Made by a program: the position numbers and the translations under genes
Part shown: in pieces, positions 15,843-24,300 of the stretch
Position numbering within the stretch: the first letter of the stretch is position 1
How the letters are laid out: the number at the start of each line of letters is the position of its first letter
Assembly (NCBI GenBank): GCA_900765465.1
Contig: CAAFRM010000070.1
Location: 1 to 26,841, forward strand
DNA from: an uncultured Prevotella sp.
Lineage (GTDB): Bacteria; Bacteroidota; Bacteroidia; Bacteroidales; Bacteroidaceae
DNA length: 26,841 bases
Reading direction: 5' to 3'
The notes under the pieces: generated by a model
Database searches by the model: none
Seen by the model: the letters and a program-made list of their open reading frames with translations, nothing else
What the model was told of the DNA's origin: nothing

Positions 15843-18433
15843 GAAGATTATTCATATTTATTTTCGGGATACTGACATTCGCAGTGGCGCAGGCTCATGA
15901 CGGGCCTGCCCTGCGAAGAGTTATCTCGCCATCACAGCCGATGTGGATTATCCACATTGATACATGGAATTCTCCGAATCCGCAAGCCATTATCAACATG
16001 GTGCCGGAAGACATCAAGCCTTACGTGGTATTCAACCTCTCGCTCTCTGCTACGGAGAGCATCTGTGCGGATGGTAAGAAGGTGGTGGATTCATGGATGA
16101 AGGTATGCGCCGAGAACCGCGTCTGGACCATGATCCAGCCTGCCAGCGGCGGATGCAGTGCTTTTGATGATGACGACCTGGAACTCTATGAGAGTTACTA
16201 CAAAAATTATCCTAACTTTCTGGGATGGAACTATGCCGAGCAGTTCTGGGGATTTGATGAGGATCGTAAGCGTGAGAACGGAACCATTCATACGCCATCT
16301 TTCCTGAAGCGACTGGAGCTCTTTACCCATCTCATGAAGTTTGCCCATCAGTATGGCGGCTACCTTTGCGTGAGTTTTACGCAGGCATGCTATTCTGCCA
16401 ATATGATGCCTGTGGCATACATGAAGCGTAATGCCGAGATGAACCGACTGCTTTCTACAGACAAGGAACATTTCATCTGCTGCGAGAAGTACACCATGAA
16501 GAATGGTTTCTATGATATCGAGAGCAACTGTCTGGGTGCTTATCTGGGTGGATATGCCGGTCAGTATGGTATTCGTTTCGATATCTGCGGCTGGATGGAA
16601 GAACAAGATAAACTGGATGAGAATGGCAATGCCATCAAGGACCCTTCGGATGCTTCAAAAACTCTGAAGGAGTATTACAATGATTTCCCTAAGGCTTGTG
16701 GTGCCATTCCTATCTTGGAGCATGTGGCATTGACAGGTGAGACGGTGATTGACGGTCCTGAGTTGGTGACGACTGATGACCTGCGTGAGATTGCGACTTC
16801 CAAGACTGCTGATGGCTATATCCGTCGCAACTGGGCTTGGTTCCCTCACTTTAAGAATATCAACATCGATATGTTCCGTAAGATTCTGGATGGTACAATC
16901 CGTATTCCTTCCCGTGAGGAGGTCATAGCACGTACTAAGATTTGTGTTAAGAATGACATCAAGCCTAAGGATATCAATTCCAGCCAGAACGAGATGGAAC
17001 CATACGTTTCGCCTAGCGGACTGTATGATGGCCTCTATCGCAGCGAGCAGGATGACAATGGCACACAATGGCCTAACTCCACCGTGAACAACAAATGGTG
17101 GTTGAAGGTTTCAGGACGTTATCCTGCCATCCCTGTGGTGTATGATCTCATCGACGAAGAAGCCAAGAAACTGCAGGTGGCTATCAAGAGCAGCGAGTAT
17201 GCCAGCAACCCTACCTGGAATAATGTAACCAGCAAGAAGGCTTATATGAATAAGCTCTTCAAGCAGGAATATGCGGGTGATATCTATGCTTCGCGTCTGG
17301 AGAACACCTGGGTTTGCTACAACCCTTATCAGTATAATGAGGAGCATGTTCCGTTGGCTGCCACAAAGAATGGTATGAAATATATCCGTAAGTACTGGGT
17401 AAACAATGGACGCAGTGCCAAGGGTACATTGAAACCTGCCTACAATACCTGCAGCCAGATTAAGATGAACCTCGCTCCATATTCTTTGGTTCACATGCGT
17501 GAGTATTCTGACAAGTTGAGTCTCTACATGCAGAACTACCGTATCAAGGATGGGCTTCGTTATGGTGTGGGTGATGGCAGATTGCAGGATGACAAAAATC
17601 TCCCAGAGTATGCCCAGCAGACTGATACCATCATTGTGGTGGGAGCCAGTGCTCAGCCTACCATCTCATGGAAGGATAATTCCGAGCATTCGGCAAGTAC
17701 TGTTACCAGTGAGTGGAAAAATGGTCAGTTCACTGTATATGTGAAGCATAATGGTCCGTTGGAGTTGAATATCAATCAATGCAAGGGAACCAAGACCACT
17801 GGCAAACTGAAGGATACGGATGTTACAGCCGCTGTCATTGAAACTCCTGCCATGCCTGAGGCGTATGAGGGAGAGATGCAGTATGAGTTTGAGAACTTCG
17901 ACTACAAGAACGTAGGTGGTTGCTATGGCAACGCTTGGAACAACGGTTTCCGTGGATACTATGGTCAGGGCTGCCTGAACCTGGGAACCCAGAAGGGGGC
18001 TTCCGTTCGTGGTTACATTCCGGTAAGTAAGGTGGGTAATTACAAGGTGGCTATCCGTTATCAGGCTTCCATGGGAGATGCTGTTATCAATGTTATCTGC
18101 GGCAATCAGACCAAGCAGGTTACACTGCCAAAGAATGCTTCTTCCAACAAGGAATGGTCGGAAGTGGAGTTTGACATGGACATCGCTGATGTCAAGGGAA
18201 ATATGACGGTTAACTATGTGAGCGGAAAGAGAGCTGTGCTCGATTGCGTCCGCCTGAACTACAAGGGTGCCTTGACGGGTATCGCCGGTGTAACCACCGA
18301 TGCCGACCTGATAGACCATGTAGAGTATTACGACTTGCAAGGTATGCGCCTCTCTGCTGCCAAGCAGGGCATCAATATCAAGAAAGTATATCTTCGTAGC
18401 GGCAAAACTTATACGGAGAAACTTTATAAATAA
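15836..18433 (+). CDS. GH98 family glycoside hydrolase, probable endo-xylanase
   Basis: An 865-residue secreted enzyme. The signal peptide is about 1-20 (AQA/HD). The catalytic TIM-barrel begins PMWIIHIDTWNSPNPQ (35-50), a pattern I recognise from Bacteroidetes GH98 proteins. GH98 includes blood-group endo-beta-galactosidases and, in Bacteroides ovatus, an endo-xylanase acting on decorated xylan; the xylan locus context favours the latter. Candidate catalytic residues are E135 (NYAEQFWG) as acid, with D249 (RFDICGW) and E295 (PILEHVAL) as base, by spacing to the pneumococcal enzyme. A second beta domain follows. A CBM6/35-like module lies at about 680-815 (EFENFDYKNVGGCYG ... AVLDCVRLNY), then the tail YYDLQGMR...KLYK. 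Overlap with the previous gene suggests translational coupling of pseudo-GH10 and GH98. Confidence 0.8.
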   Translation: MVRRLFIFIFGILTFAVAQAHDGPALRRVISPSQPMWIIHIDTWNSPNPQAIINMVPEDIKPYVVFNLSLSATESICADGKKVVDSWMKVCAENRVWTMIQPASGGCSAFDDDDLELYESYYKNYPNFLGWNYAEQFWGFDEDRKRENGTIHTPSFLKRLELFTHLMKFAHQYGGYLCVSFTQACYSANMMPVAYMKRNAEMNRLLSTDKEHFICCEKYTMKNGFYDIESNCLGAYLGGYAGQYGIRFDICGWMEEQDKLDENGNAIKDPSDASKTLKEYYNDFPKACGAIPILEHVALTGETVIDGPELVTTDDLREIATSKTADGYIRRNWAWFPHFKNINIDMFRKILDGTIRIPSREEVIARTKICVKNDIKPKDINSSQNEMEPYVSPSGLYDGLYRSEQDDNGTQWPNSTVNNKWWLKVSGRYPAIPVVYDLIDEEAKKLQVAIKSSEYASNPTWNNVTSKKAYMNKLFKQEYAGDIYASRLENTWVCYNPYQYNEEHVPLAATKNGMKYIRKYWVNNGRSAKGTLKPAYNTCSQIKMNLAPYSLVHMREYSDKLSLYMQNYRIKDGLRYGVGDGRLQDDKNLPEYAQQTDTIIVVGASAQPTISWKDNSEHSASTVTSEWKNGQFTVYVKHNGPLELNINQCKGTKTTGKLKDTDVTAAVIETPAMPEAYEGEMQYEFENFDYKNVGGCYGNAWNNGFRGYYGQGCLNLGTQKGASVRGYIPVSKVGNYKVAIRYQASMGDAVINVICGNQTKQVTLPKNASSNKEWSEVEFDMDIADVKGNMTVNYVSGKRAVLDCVRLNYKGALTGIAGVTTDADLIDHVEYYDLQGMRLSAAKQGINIKKVYLRSGKTYTEKLYK

Positions 18434-18468
18434 CTATTTATTAATAACAATTTTAATTTTTTACAATT

Positions 18469-19212
18469 ATGAACACAACAATTAAGAGTTTGGCTATGGT
18501 AGCCGTAGCATTGTTTGCAGGTTTTGGTTCAGCTTCTGCACAGGAAGAGAGTGCAGATGATGGTGTTGAATTGACTAAGGACATGTTCCACATTTGGGAT
18601 GGTTTCACAAAGGATGCACAACCAACTGATGAGAAGGTTTATATGGAGTGGACTGTGGGTGCAGAGAACCCAAATGCCCCAGGTTCTGTTATTGTAGGTA
18701 CATCTACTGTGGCTCCAAATATCTATGCCGACTTGTCAGACTATCATTACATGGTAGTTTATGGTGAAGGTTCCATAAATGATAAGGGTGAAGTTGCCAA
18801 ACCTCGTTTCATGTTCAACCGTACCGCTGAGAATGGTCAGCAGGCTGATGGTGGTATGATTGCCATCGAGAACAAAGCTTTTGATGAAAATACAGGTGCT
18901 ATTGTTCTTGATTTGAAGAAAGATTTGGTTCGCACTGTTCCTGGCGAAGAACCTGCAGCTGATGATTTTGCCCACTTGGTTACTATCAAGGCTTCATGGG
19001 GCGGTACTTGCCTTATTTCTACAATCATGCTTTACAATACCCTTCCAGAGGAACTCGGAGGTGAAACTACTGGTATCCTGAATGTCAATGTAGCAAATGA
19101 TGCAGTGGTTGCAACATTCAACGCTGCTGGTGCTAAGGTAGCAGCCAATGCCAAGGGCCTCGTTATCAAGAAGCTCCAGAGTGGTAAGGTAGTAAAGGTA
19201 ATGAATAAGTAA
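18469..19212 (+). CDS. Small secreted beta-sandwich protein with sorting-type tail
   Basis: A 247-residue protein with a clear signal peptide (1-24, ASA/Q) and no lipobox. I do not recognise a named family. The core (about 34-190) resembles the carbohydrate-binding-like modules appended to Bacteroidales glycoside hydrolases: NIYADLSDYHYMVVYGEG, then RFMFNR, then HLVTIKASWGGTCLISTIMLY. Here the module stands alone with no enzyme domain. The last 35 residues (FNAAGAKV...KGLVIKK...GKVVKVMNK) form the tail shared with the GH98 and CE1 proteins. It is the last gene of the operon, 35 bases after GH98, and is followed by two hairpins. A free-standing secreted xylan-binding module is the best guess; binding is not shown by the sequence. 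Confidence 0.8.
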   Translation: MNTTIKSLAMVAVALFAGFGSASAQEESADDGVELTKDMFHIWDGFTKDAQPTDEKVYMEWTVGAENPNAPGSVIVGTSTVAPNIYADLSDYHYMVVYGEGSINDKGEVAKPRFMFNRTAENGQQADGGMIAIENKAFDENTGAIVLDLKKDLVRTVPGEEPAADDFAHLVTIKASWGGTCLISTIMLYNTLPEELGGETTGILNVNVANDAVVATFNAAGAKVAANAKGLVIKKLQSGKVVKVMNK

Positions 19213-19238
19213 TGGCAGAATTTCTACTCCTATAGTGT

Positions 19239-19260
19239 AACTAGGGGGTAGCCCCTAGTT
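19239..19260 (+). other. GC-rich hairpin without U-run at the operon end
   Basis: A perfect 9-bp stem (19239-19247 with 19252-19260, AACTAGGGG/CCCCTAGTT) closes on the four-base loop GTAG. No T-run follows, so it is not a terminator alone. It could protect the 3' end of the operon mRNA. Confidence 0.6.
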
Positions 19261-19268
19261 CTGATGTT

Positions 19269-19315
19269 CGGCAAGGTATTTGTTGAATTTAGCAGATACC
19301 TTGCCGATTTTTTTT
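19269..19315 (+). terminator. Rho-independent terminator at the end of the long operon
   Basis: A perfect 11-bp stem pairs 19269-19279 with 19296-19306, with a 16-base loop. It is followed by A and eight T (19308-19315). It separates the operon from the CE1 gene. Confidence 0.88.
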
Positions 19316-19327
19316 ATGTGCCATATC

Positions 19328-19374
19328 AACTGACAATTATAACAACAGATAATCGTATAACTGATAATTATAAC
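19328..19374 (+). repeat. Two 16-bp direct repeats upstream of the CE1 gene
   Basis: AACTGACAATTATAAC (19328-19343) and AACTGATAATTATAAC (19359-19374) differ at one base and are spaced 31 bp start to start, about three helical turns. The second ends 5 bases before the CE1 start codon. No exact TAnnTTTG box is visible here, so how this gene is transcribed is unclear. Confidence 0.6.
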
Positions 19375-19379
19375 TTAAA

Positions 19380-20993
19380 ATGAAAAGAACAACTTTCTTG
19401 CTGTGCTTGCTCTTTGCCTTGTGCATGCAAGTGGTAGCTGCCGAACATTCCTATACGCAGAAGGCAGTGAAGCAGACTGTAAAAGTGGGTACGTCTACAC
19501 GAGAAATGTTGGTCTATGTACCAACCGACTTACCCGAGAAGGCTCCGATGCTCATCTCTTTGCATGGATTTAGCCAAAATCCTGATTATCAGATGGGGCA
19601 GACCCATTGGAACGAGGTGGCGGACACGGCTAAGATCTTGGTGGTTTATCCTCAGGGAAAAAATAATTCCTGGGACATCTCAGGCTCTGGCGATGTCAAG
19701 TTTATCGAAACCATCATGAAGACGATGCAGAAGAAATATAAGGTAGACAAGAATCGCATCTATATCTCTGGCTTCTCCATGGGCGGAATGATGACTTATC
19801 ATTGTATGACCAAATTGGGAACTGTAGTTGCAGCCTTTGGTCCTGTGAGTGGTATCCCTGTCGATTATCGTGAGCCTGTGGCTCCACGCCATGTGCCTAT
19901 TATGCACATCCATGGCACGGGAGATGATGTCGTGAAATGGGGCGGCGATCCAAACCATGCCGCTGGTGGCTATGGTAGGATTGACGATTATGTCAAGAAG
20001 TGGGCTGCTTATGAAGGTTGTGATGTGGATAATCCTGAGGTGATTCGCCCTTATCCTGCATCCATGAGTTATGCTGCCGCCACTCGTACTCGCTATATCA
20101 ATAAGATGGATGGTACGGAGGTTACTCTCATCGCCATTGATGGTAAGGGCCATTGGCATTCGGATGATCCTAATGCAGTCTATTCTACCCGCGAGCTTTG
20201 GAACTTCTTCAAGCAGTATAAGCTCGATCTTCCTGATAATGAAGATTCTAGCGAGGCTAAGGGTGAGGTGTTGTTCTCTGACAATTGGGAAGACGAGGTC
20301 ATCAACGTAGGTGAAGGCGTGCCTGCTGGGTGGAAGCGCATCAATAGCATGAATGATGGGAGCCGCAGCGATGAGAAAGCGAACGGCGCTGCCAATACGG
20401 GTGGTGCTCGTATCAAGGATTTCGTGGCTGGTGGTGATTTCAATACAGGATTCTATCTCAGTGCTCGTGACTTTGACCAGTGCAAGCTCTCTTATGGCTT
20501 GTATGATGGGCATCGTCTGCACTTGATTCCTGGCAAATACCAGCTTTCTTTCAACTCTTCTTATTGGAATGATGGTTCCGAGAATGGGGCAGTGACCTTT
20601 GATGCTGGCATTGCTGGCATAAGCGACAATAAGTCTGTCTTGTTGGAACAGAACTTGGATTCGGAAGGTAACTTGAAGGAGAATGCCAATCAGGTGGTGA
20701 AAGGTTCTCTGGCTCACTTCTTGAACTTCACAGTAGAAAAAGAAGGTGACTATGAACTTTATTTCACCATGTCTTCTGGTTGGGCTGCGGTTATTCTTGG
20801 CAATGTGAAGATTAAAAAGGCGGATACCAGTACGGGTATTACTGAGAACGCAATCAATGCTTTTGGAAATGGACATAGCATGACCTACAATTTAGCGGGT
20901 CATCGCATCAGCGCTCAGACTAAGGGTATGGTTATCGAGCAGACACAGCTTGCCAATGGCAGAAAGGTTTCCAGAAAGGTTATCAAGAAATAA
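19380..20993 (+). CDS. CE1-type esterase (feruloyl/acetyl xylan) with beta-sandwich module
   Basis: A 537-residue secreted esterase. The signal peptide is about 1-21 (VVAA/EH). The alpha/beta-hydrolase domain (about 30-285) is of the PHB-depolymerase/LpqC type grouped with CE1. The nucleophile is S133 in GFSMGG, the acid is D182 or D183 in HGTGDDVV, and the catalytic His is probably H258 in DGKGHWH. The HGF at 62-64 can form the oxyanion hole. A second beta-rich module (about 297-482) begins VLFSDNWEDE and looks carbohydrate-binding. The tail YNLAGHR...KGMVIEQ...KVIKK ends the protein. In a xylan locus this would cut ferulate or acetate from the side chains, making the backbone accessible to GH98. 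Ferulate and acetate cannot be told apart from the sequence. It lies between two terminators, so it is its own unit. Confidence 0.85.
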   Translation: MKRTTFLLCLLFALCMQVVAAEHSYTQKAVKQTVKVGTSTREMLVYVPTDLPEKAPMLISLHGFSQNPDYQMGQTHWNEVADTAKILVVYPQGKNNSWDISGSGDVKFIETIMKTMQKKYKVDKNRIYISGFSMGGMMTYHCMTKLGTVVAAFGPVSGIPVDYREPVAPRHVPIMHIHGTGDDVVKWGGDPNHAAGGYGRIDDYVKKWAAYEGCDVDNPEVIRPYPASMSYAAATRTRYINKMDGTEVTLIAIDGKGHWHSDDPNAVYSTRELWNFFKQYKLDLPDNEDSSEAKGEVLFSDNWEDEVINVGEGVPAGWKRINSMNDGSRSDEKANGAANTGGARIKDFVAGGDFNTGFYLSARDFDQCKLSYGLYDGHRLHLIPGKYQLSFNSSYWNDGSENGAVTFDAGIAGISDNKSVLLEQNLDSEGNLKENANQVVKGSLAHFLNFTVEKEGDYELYFTMSSGWAAVILGNVKIKKADTSTGITENAINAFGNGHSMTYNLAGHRISAQTKGMVIEQTQLANGRKVSRKVIKK

Positions 20994-21111
20994 TAAACAA
21001 AATTTTATCTATACGATGGTTCTATCATTGTAAAGAATGTAATGGCTATTTTTGGGGGAAGTAAATTCGGGTAATGACGAAGATTAAGGATGTAAAATCC
21101 CAGTTATAAAT

Positions 21112-21155
21112 AAGATGACCTTGCGTTTTGCAAGGTCATCTTTTTGCGTTTTTTT
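21112..21155 (+). terminator. Rho-independent terminator after the CE1 esterase
   Basis: A perfect 13-bp stem pairs 21112-21124 with 21130-21142, with a 5-base loop. T-runs follow at 21141-21145 and 21149-21155. Confidence 0.9.
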
Positions 21156-21251
21156 GTATCATAAACCTTTTCTCTTGTAACTTTTGAGCAAAAATATAGG
21201 TAAAGAATGCAAATTCTTGCTTTTTTTTTCTTTTTTCTAGCAGAAATTATA

Positions 21252-21259
21252 TAATTTTG
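21252..21259 (+). promoter_or_regulatory. -7 box of the hybrid two-component regulator
   Basis: TAATTTTG matches the Bacteroidetes -7 consensus and lies 46 bases before the ATG, predicting a leader of about 40 bases. The activator box found at three other promoters is absent 39 bp upstream, which fits constitutive low-level expression of the sensor. Confidence 0.55.
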
Positions 21260-21305
21260 CATCATTCATGTAAACAACAATTTTGTATTTTTCAATCATA
21301 AGCCA

Positions 21306-24300
21306 ATGAAACGTTTTTTACTCTTTTCAATCATTTGCATCGTCCAGATGCTGACATGCTTTTCTCATGCTGTCACAGGACGACTTTATACATCCAACGA
21401 CATGTCGAGTAGCCTGATTCGATGTATCATACAGGATAAGTATGGTTTCATTTGGGTGGGTACCAATTATGGACTGAATCGTTTTGACGGCTATAAATTC
21501 AGTACCTATCTTTGCAATCCAGCCGATACGACAACCATTCAGGACAATGATATCGTAAAACTCTATCCTTACAGCAAAGAGTTCCTCTTTGTGGCAACAA
21601 ATCGTGGACTCTATAAATATTCCTATCTTACCAATAGTTTCCAGCATATCGTATTGGAAAAGAAAGATGAGAAGATAAGAGTAAGTTCTCTTATTGAGGA
21701 TAGAAAGCATAATCTCCTGATAGGTACATCCGGGTATGGTGCCTATAGGTTGGATATGACTACAGGTAAAGTTACTCGCCTTTCAAGAAAATCAGCAAAT
21801 TCTGTGGATAATTTCTTTGCTATGCTGTTCTTCGATGATGAGGGATATCTGTGGCAGGCTAATCATACAAAGGTGTTGAGAAAATATAAATACAATGGCA
21901 AGTCTATCCGACTGGTAAGTGTATATGAACCTAAAGATCTGTTTGGCATCCGTAAATTATATGCCACAGACAAGAAGGGGTTCTTTGTGGCGCATACGGG
22001 CGGCATTATGCGCTATGATTATGCCTCGCATAGCTTCTCACGCTACGATTTCGATTTTTCAGCTCATCAGGGGGCAGGATATATCAGTGCTGTTACCTTG
22101 GATAACTATGGCAATTTATGGTTGGGTACTTCGGGAGATGGAACTTTCAAGATACCGCATGGAAGCAGAAAGGCTTATCGGGTGGAGTTGAATAACCAAT
22201 CGTTTATCTTTGATAATGCGCATATCAGCGATTTGCTGATAGATAGAGATGGTAATCAGTGGTATGGATGCTATATGAAAGGACTTTTCTTGTCGAATAA
22301 TGATAAGAATGTGTTCCATCCGGTTTCTTTGGATGAATTGGGGGCTGGTATGGAAACCATTTCGTCTGTAGTGGGAGTTGCTGACGGATTGATGCTTTTT
22401 GTGGTCAAAAATCATGGGTTGTATCTCTTGGATGAGAAGACGGGCAATACCAAGCTACTACAAAGTCCTGCAGGACCAGTCAAAGTGTACTCGGATTTTC
22501 GGAAGAATGTTTATGTATATGGCAGTGATGGCATTTATGAGTATGATTGGAAGCATCAGACTTACCGGTTGTTGCTGCCTGCCAATGGACTTTCTCTAGA
22601 TGGTATGCAGGTAGATGCTGCTGGTAATATTTATTTTACGAGCCCGGGCAACGGACTTTATGTATGGAATAGAAAGAGTGGCAAGATGACGCAATATCTG
22701 ATGGATGATAAGCGTCCACACAAAACCATTTGTAATAACTGGACATCGGATATCAGGTTAGATTCCCGGGGATGGCTCTGGTGTGCAACAGCCAATGGTG
22801 TGTCGTGCATGGATACCAAAACTGGATATTTTGACATCATTCTTTCTCGGCCTTTGTTAGAGGGTAAATCGTGCTATTCTACGTTGGAGCTACCGGATGG
22901 CAGGATTGCTATTGCCACAGAGATGGGGCTTTATCTCTATGACAGGAAAAAACAGCAGACTACCCCTTGGCCTCATTCCGAGAGTATTAGCGGATTGAGA
23001 ATTTATTCGCTGAAGAAGGATGTCAAGGGAAACCTATGGATGAGTACTGCGCAGGGTATCTGGTGTTATGATAGTAAAGCTAAGTCGTTTTTCTCTTTTG
23101 AAAAGGGAAACGGACTCTTGACCAAGGAATATCTGGCTGGAGTAGTAGGTTCTACATCGGATGGGGTTATCTGTTATGGAAACTCCGAAGGATTGACTTA
23201 TTTTAGGCCTTCTCTGGTAAAGGATTATAATGAGAAAACGTCCGCCATTTATCTGTCGGGTGTGTTGCTTGATGGAAAGATGGCTCCGTTTATTGGAGAT
23301 AATCTGAGTGTTCCGTCTGATTTCAAGTCGATAGTGCTCAGCTTCTCCCAGCTTGATTATCAGAGCGTGGGTAACATCGTGTTCCAGTATCGCATCAACG
23401 GGGGCAAATGGATCAGCAATGCGGCTGGAGACAATAGCTTCAACTTCACAGGTTTGTCGTATGGACATTATCGTATAGAAGTGCGTACCTATTGCAACGG
23501 CAAGTACTCCACATATAAAAAGGTGATCAACCTGGATGTGCTGGCACCTTGGTTTCTTACCGTTTGGGCGAAGCTCATCTATCTCTTCCTGATTCTCGGC
23601 CTCACGGCTGCCGCTATCATTGTTTATCTGCGCAAGAAGAAAAGAGATATGGAAGAGGCTAAGATGCAGTTCCTCATCAATGCCACCCACGATATCCGTT
23701 CGCCGCTGACGCTGATTATGGAGCCTCTGAAGAAACTGAAGGAGCGATTGGGAAATGCTGAGGAATATCAGGCGGATATTGATACCATCGACCGAAATGC
23801 ACAGCGTCTGCTCACCCTGGTGAATCAGATTCTCGACAAGAGACGCCTGGACAAGCATCAGATGAACCTCTCGTGCAGGGAAACCAACCTGGTGGAGTTT
23901 TCGCAGGGTTTGGTTTCGCTCTTCACCTATAATGCCAACCTGCGTGGTATTAATATCAGACTGGAGATGCCGGAGACGCCTGTGAATGCATGGATAGACC
24001 GCAACAAGCTGGATAAGGCGATAGCCAATCTGCTGTCTAATGCCTTTAAATATACGCCTAATGGCGGCGAAATCATCTTCCGCATTGAAAAGCAGGATAA
24101 GAAGGTGCTTCTGTATGTGATTGATAGCGGCAAGGGATTGGGAAAGAACGATGATGCCAAAACCCTGTTTGAACGTTTCTATCAGGGAAAGAATTCGGCT
24201 GATATGCACCTGGGAGGTTCGGGCATCGGCTTGAATCTATGCCGATCCATCGTAAGGCTTCATGGTGGCGATGTGACGGCACGCAACCGAGAGGACGGAA

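Larger units (their letters stand above)
20994..21305. other. Intergenic region between CE1 and the regulator
   Basis: This 312-base AT-rich gap holds no gene that I can support. It contains the CE1 terminator (21112-21155), a stretch of T-rich sequence and the regulator promoter (-7 box at 21252-21259). No copy of the TTTGRAACAT box was seen in it. Confidence 0.7.

Noticed and set aside
19680..20876. 398-codon minus-strand frame opposite the CE1 esterase
   Set aside because: The plus strand carries a complete Ser-Asp-His esterase; the antisense frame has repeated Ile/Arg/His residues typical of shadow frames.
23034..24209. 391-codon minus-strand frame opposite the HTCS kinase region
   Set aside because: It overlaps the conserved HisKA and HATPase motifs on the other strand and shows no domain of its own.
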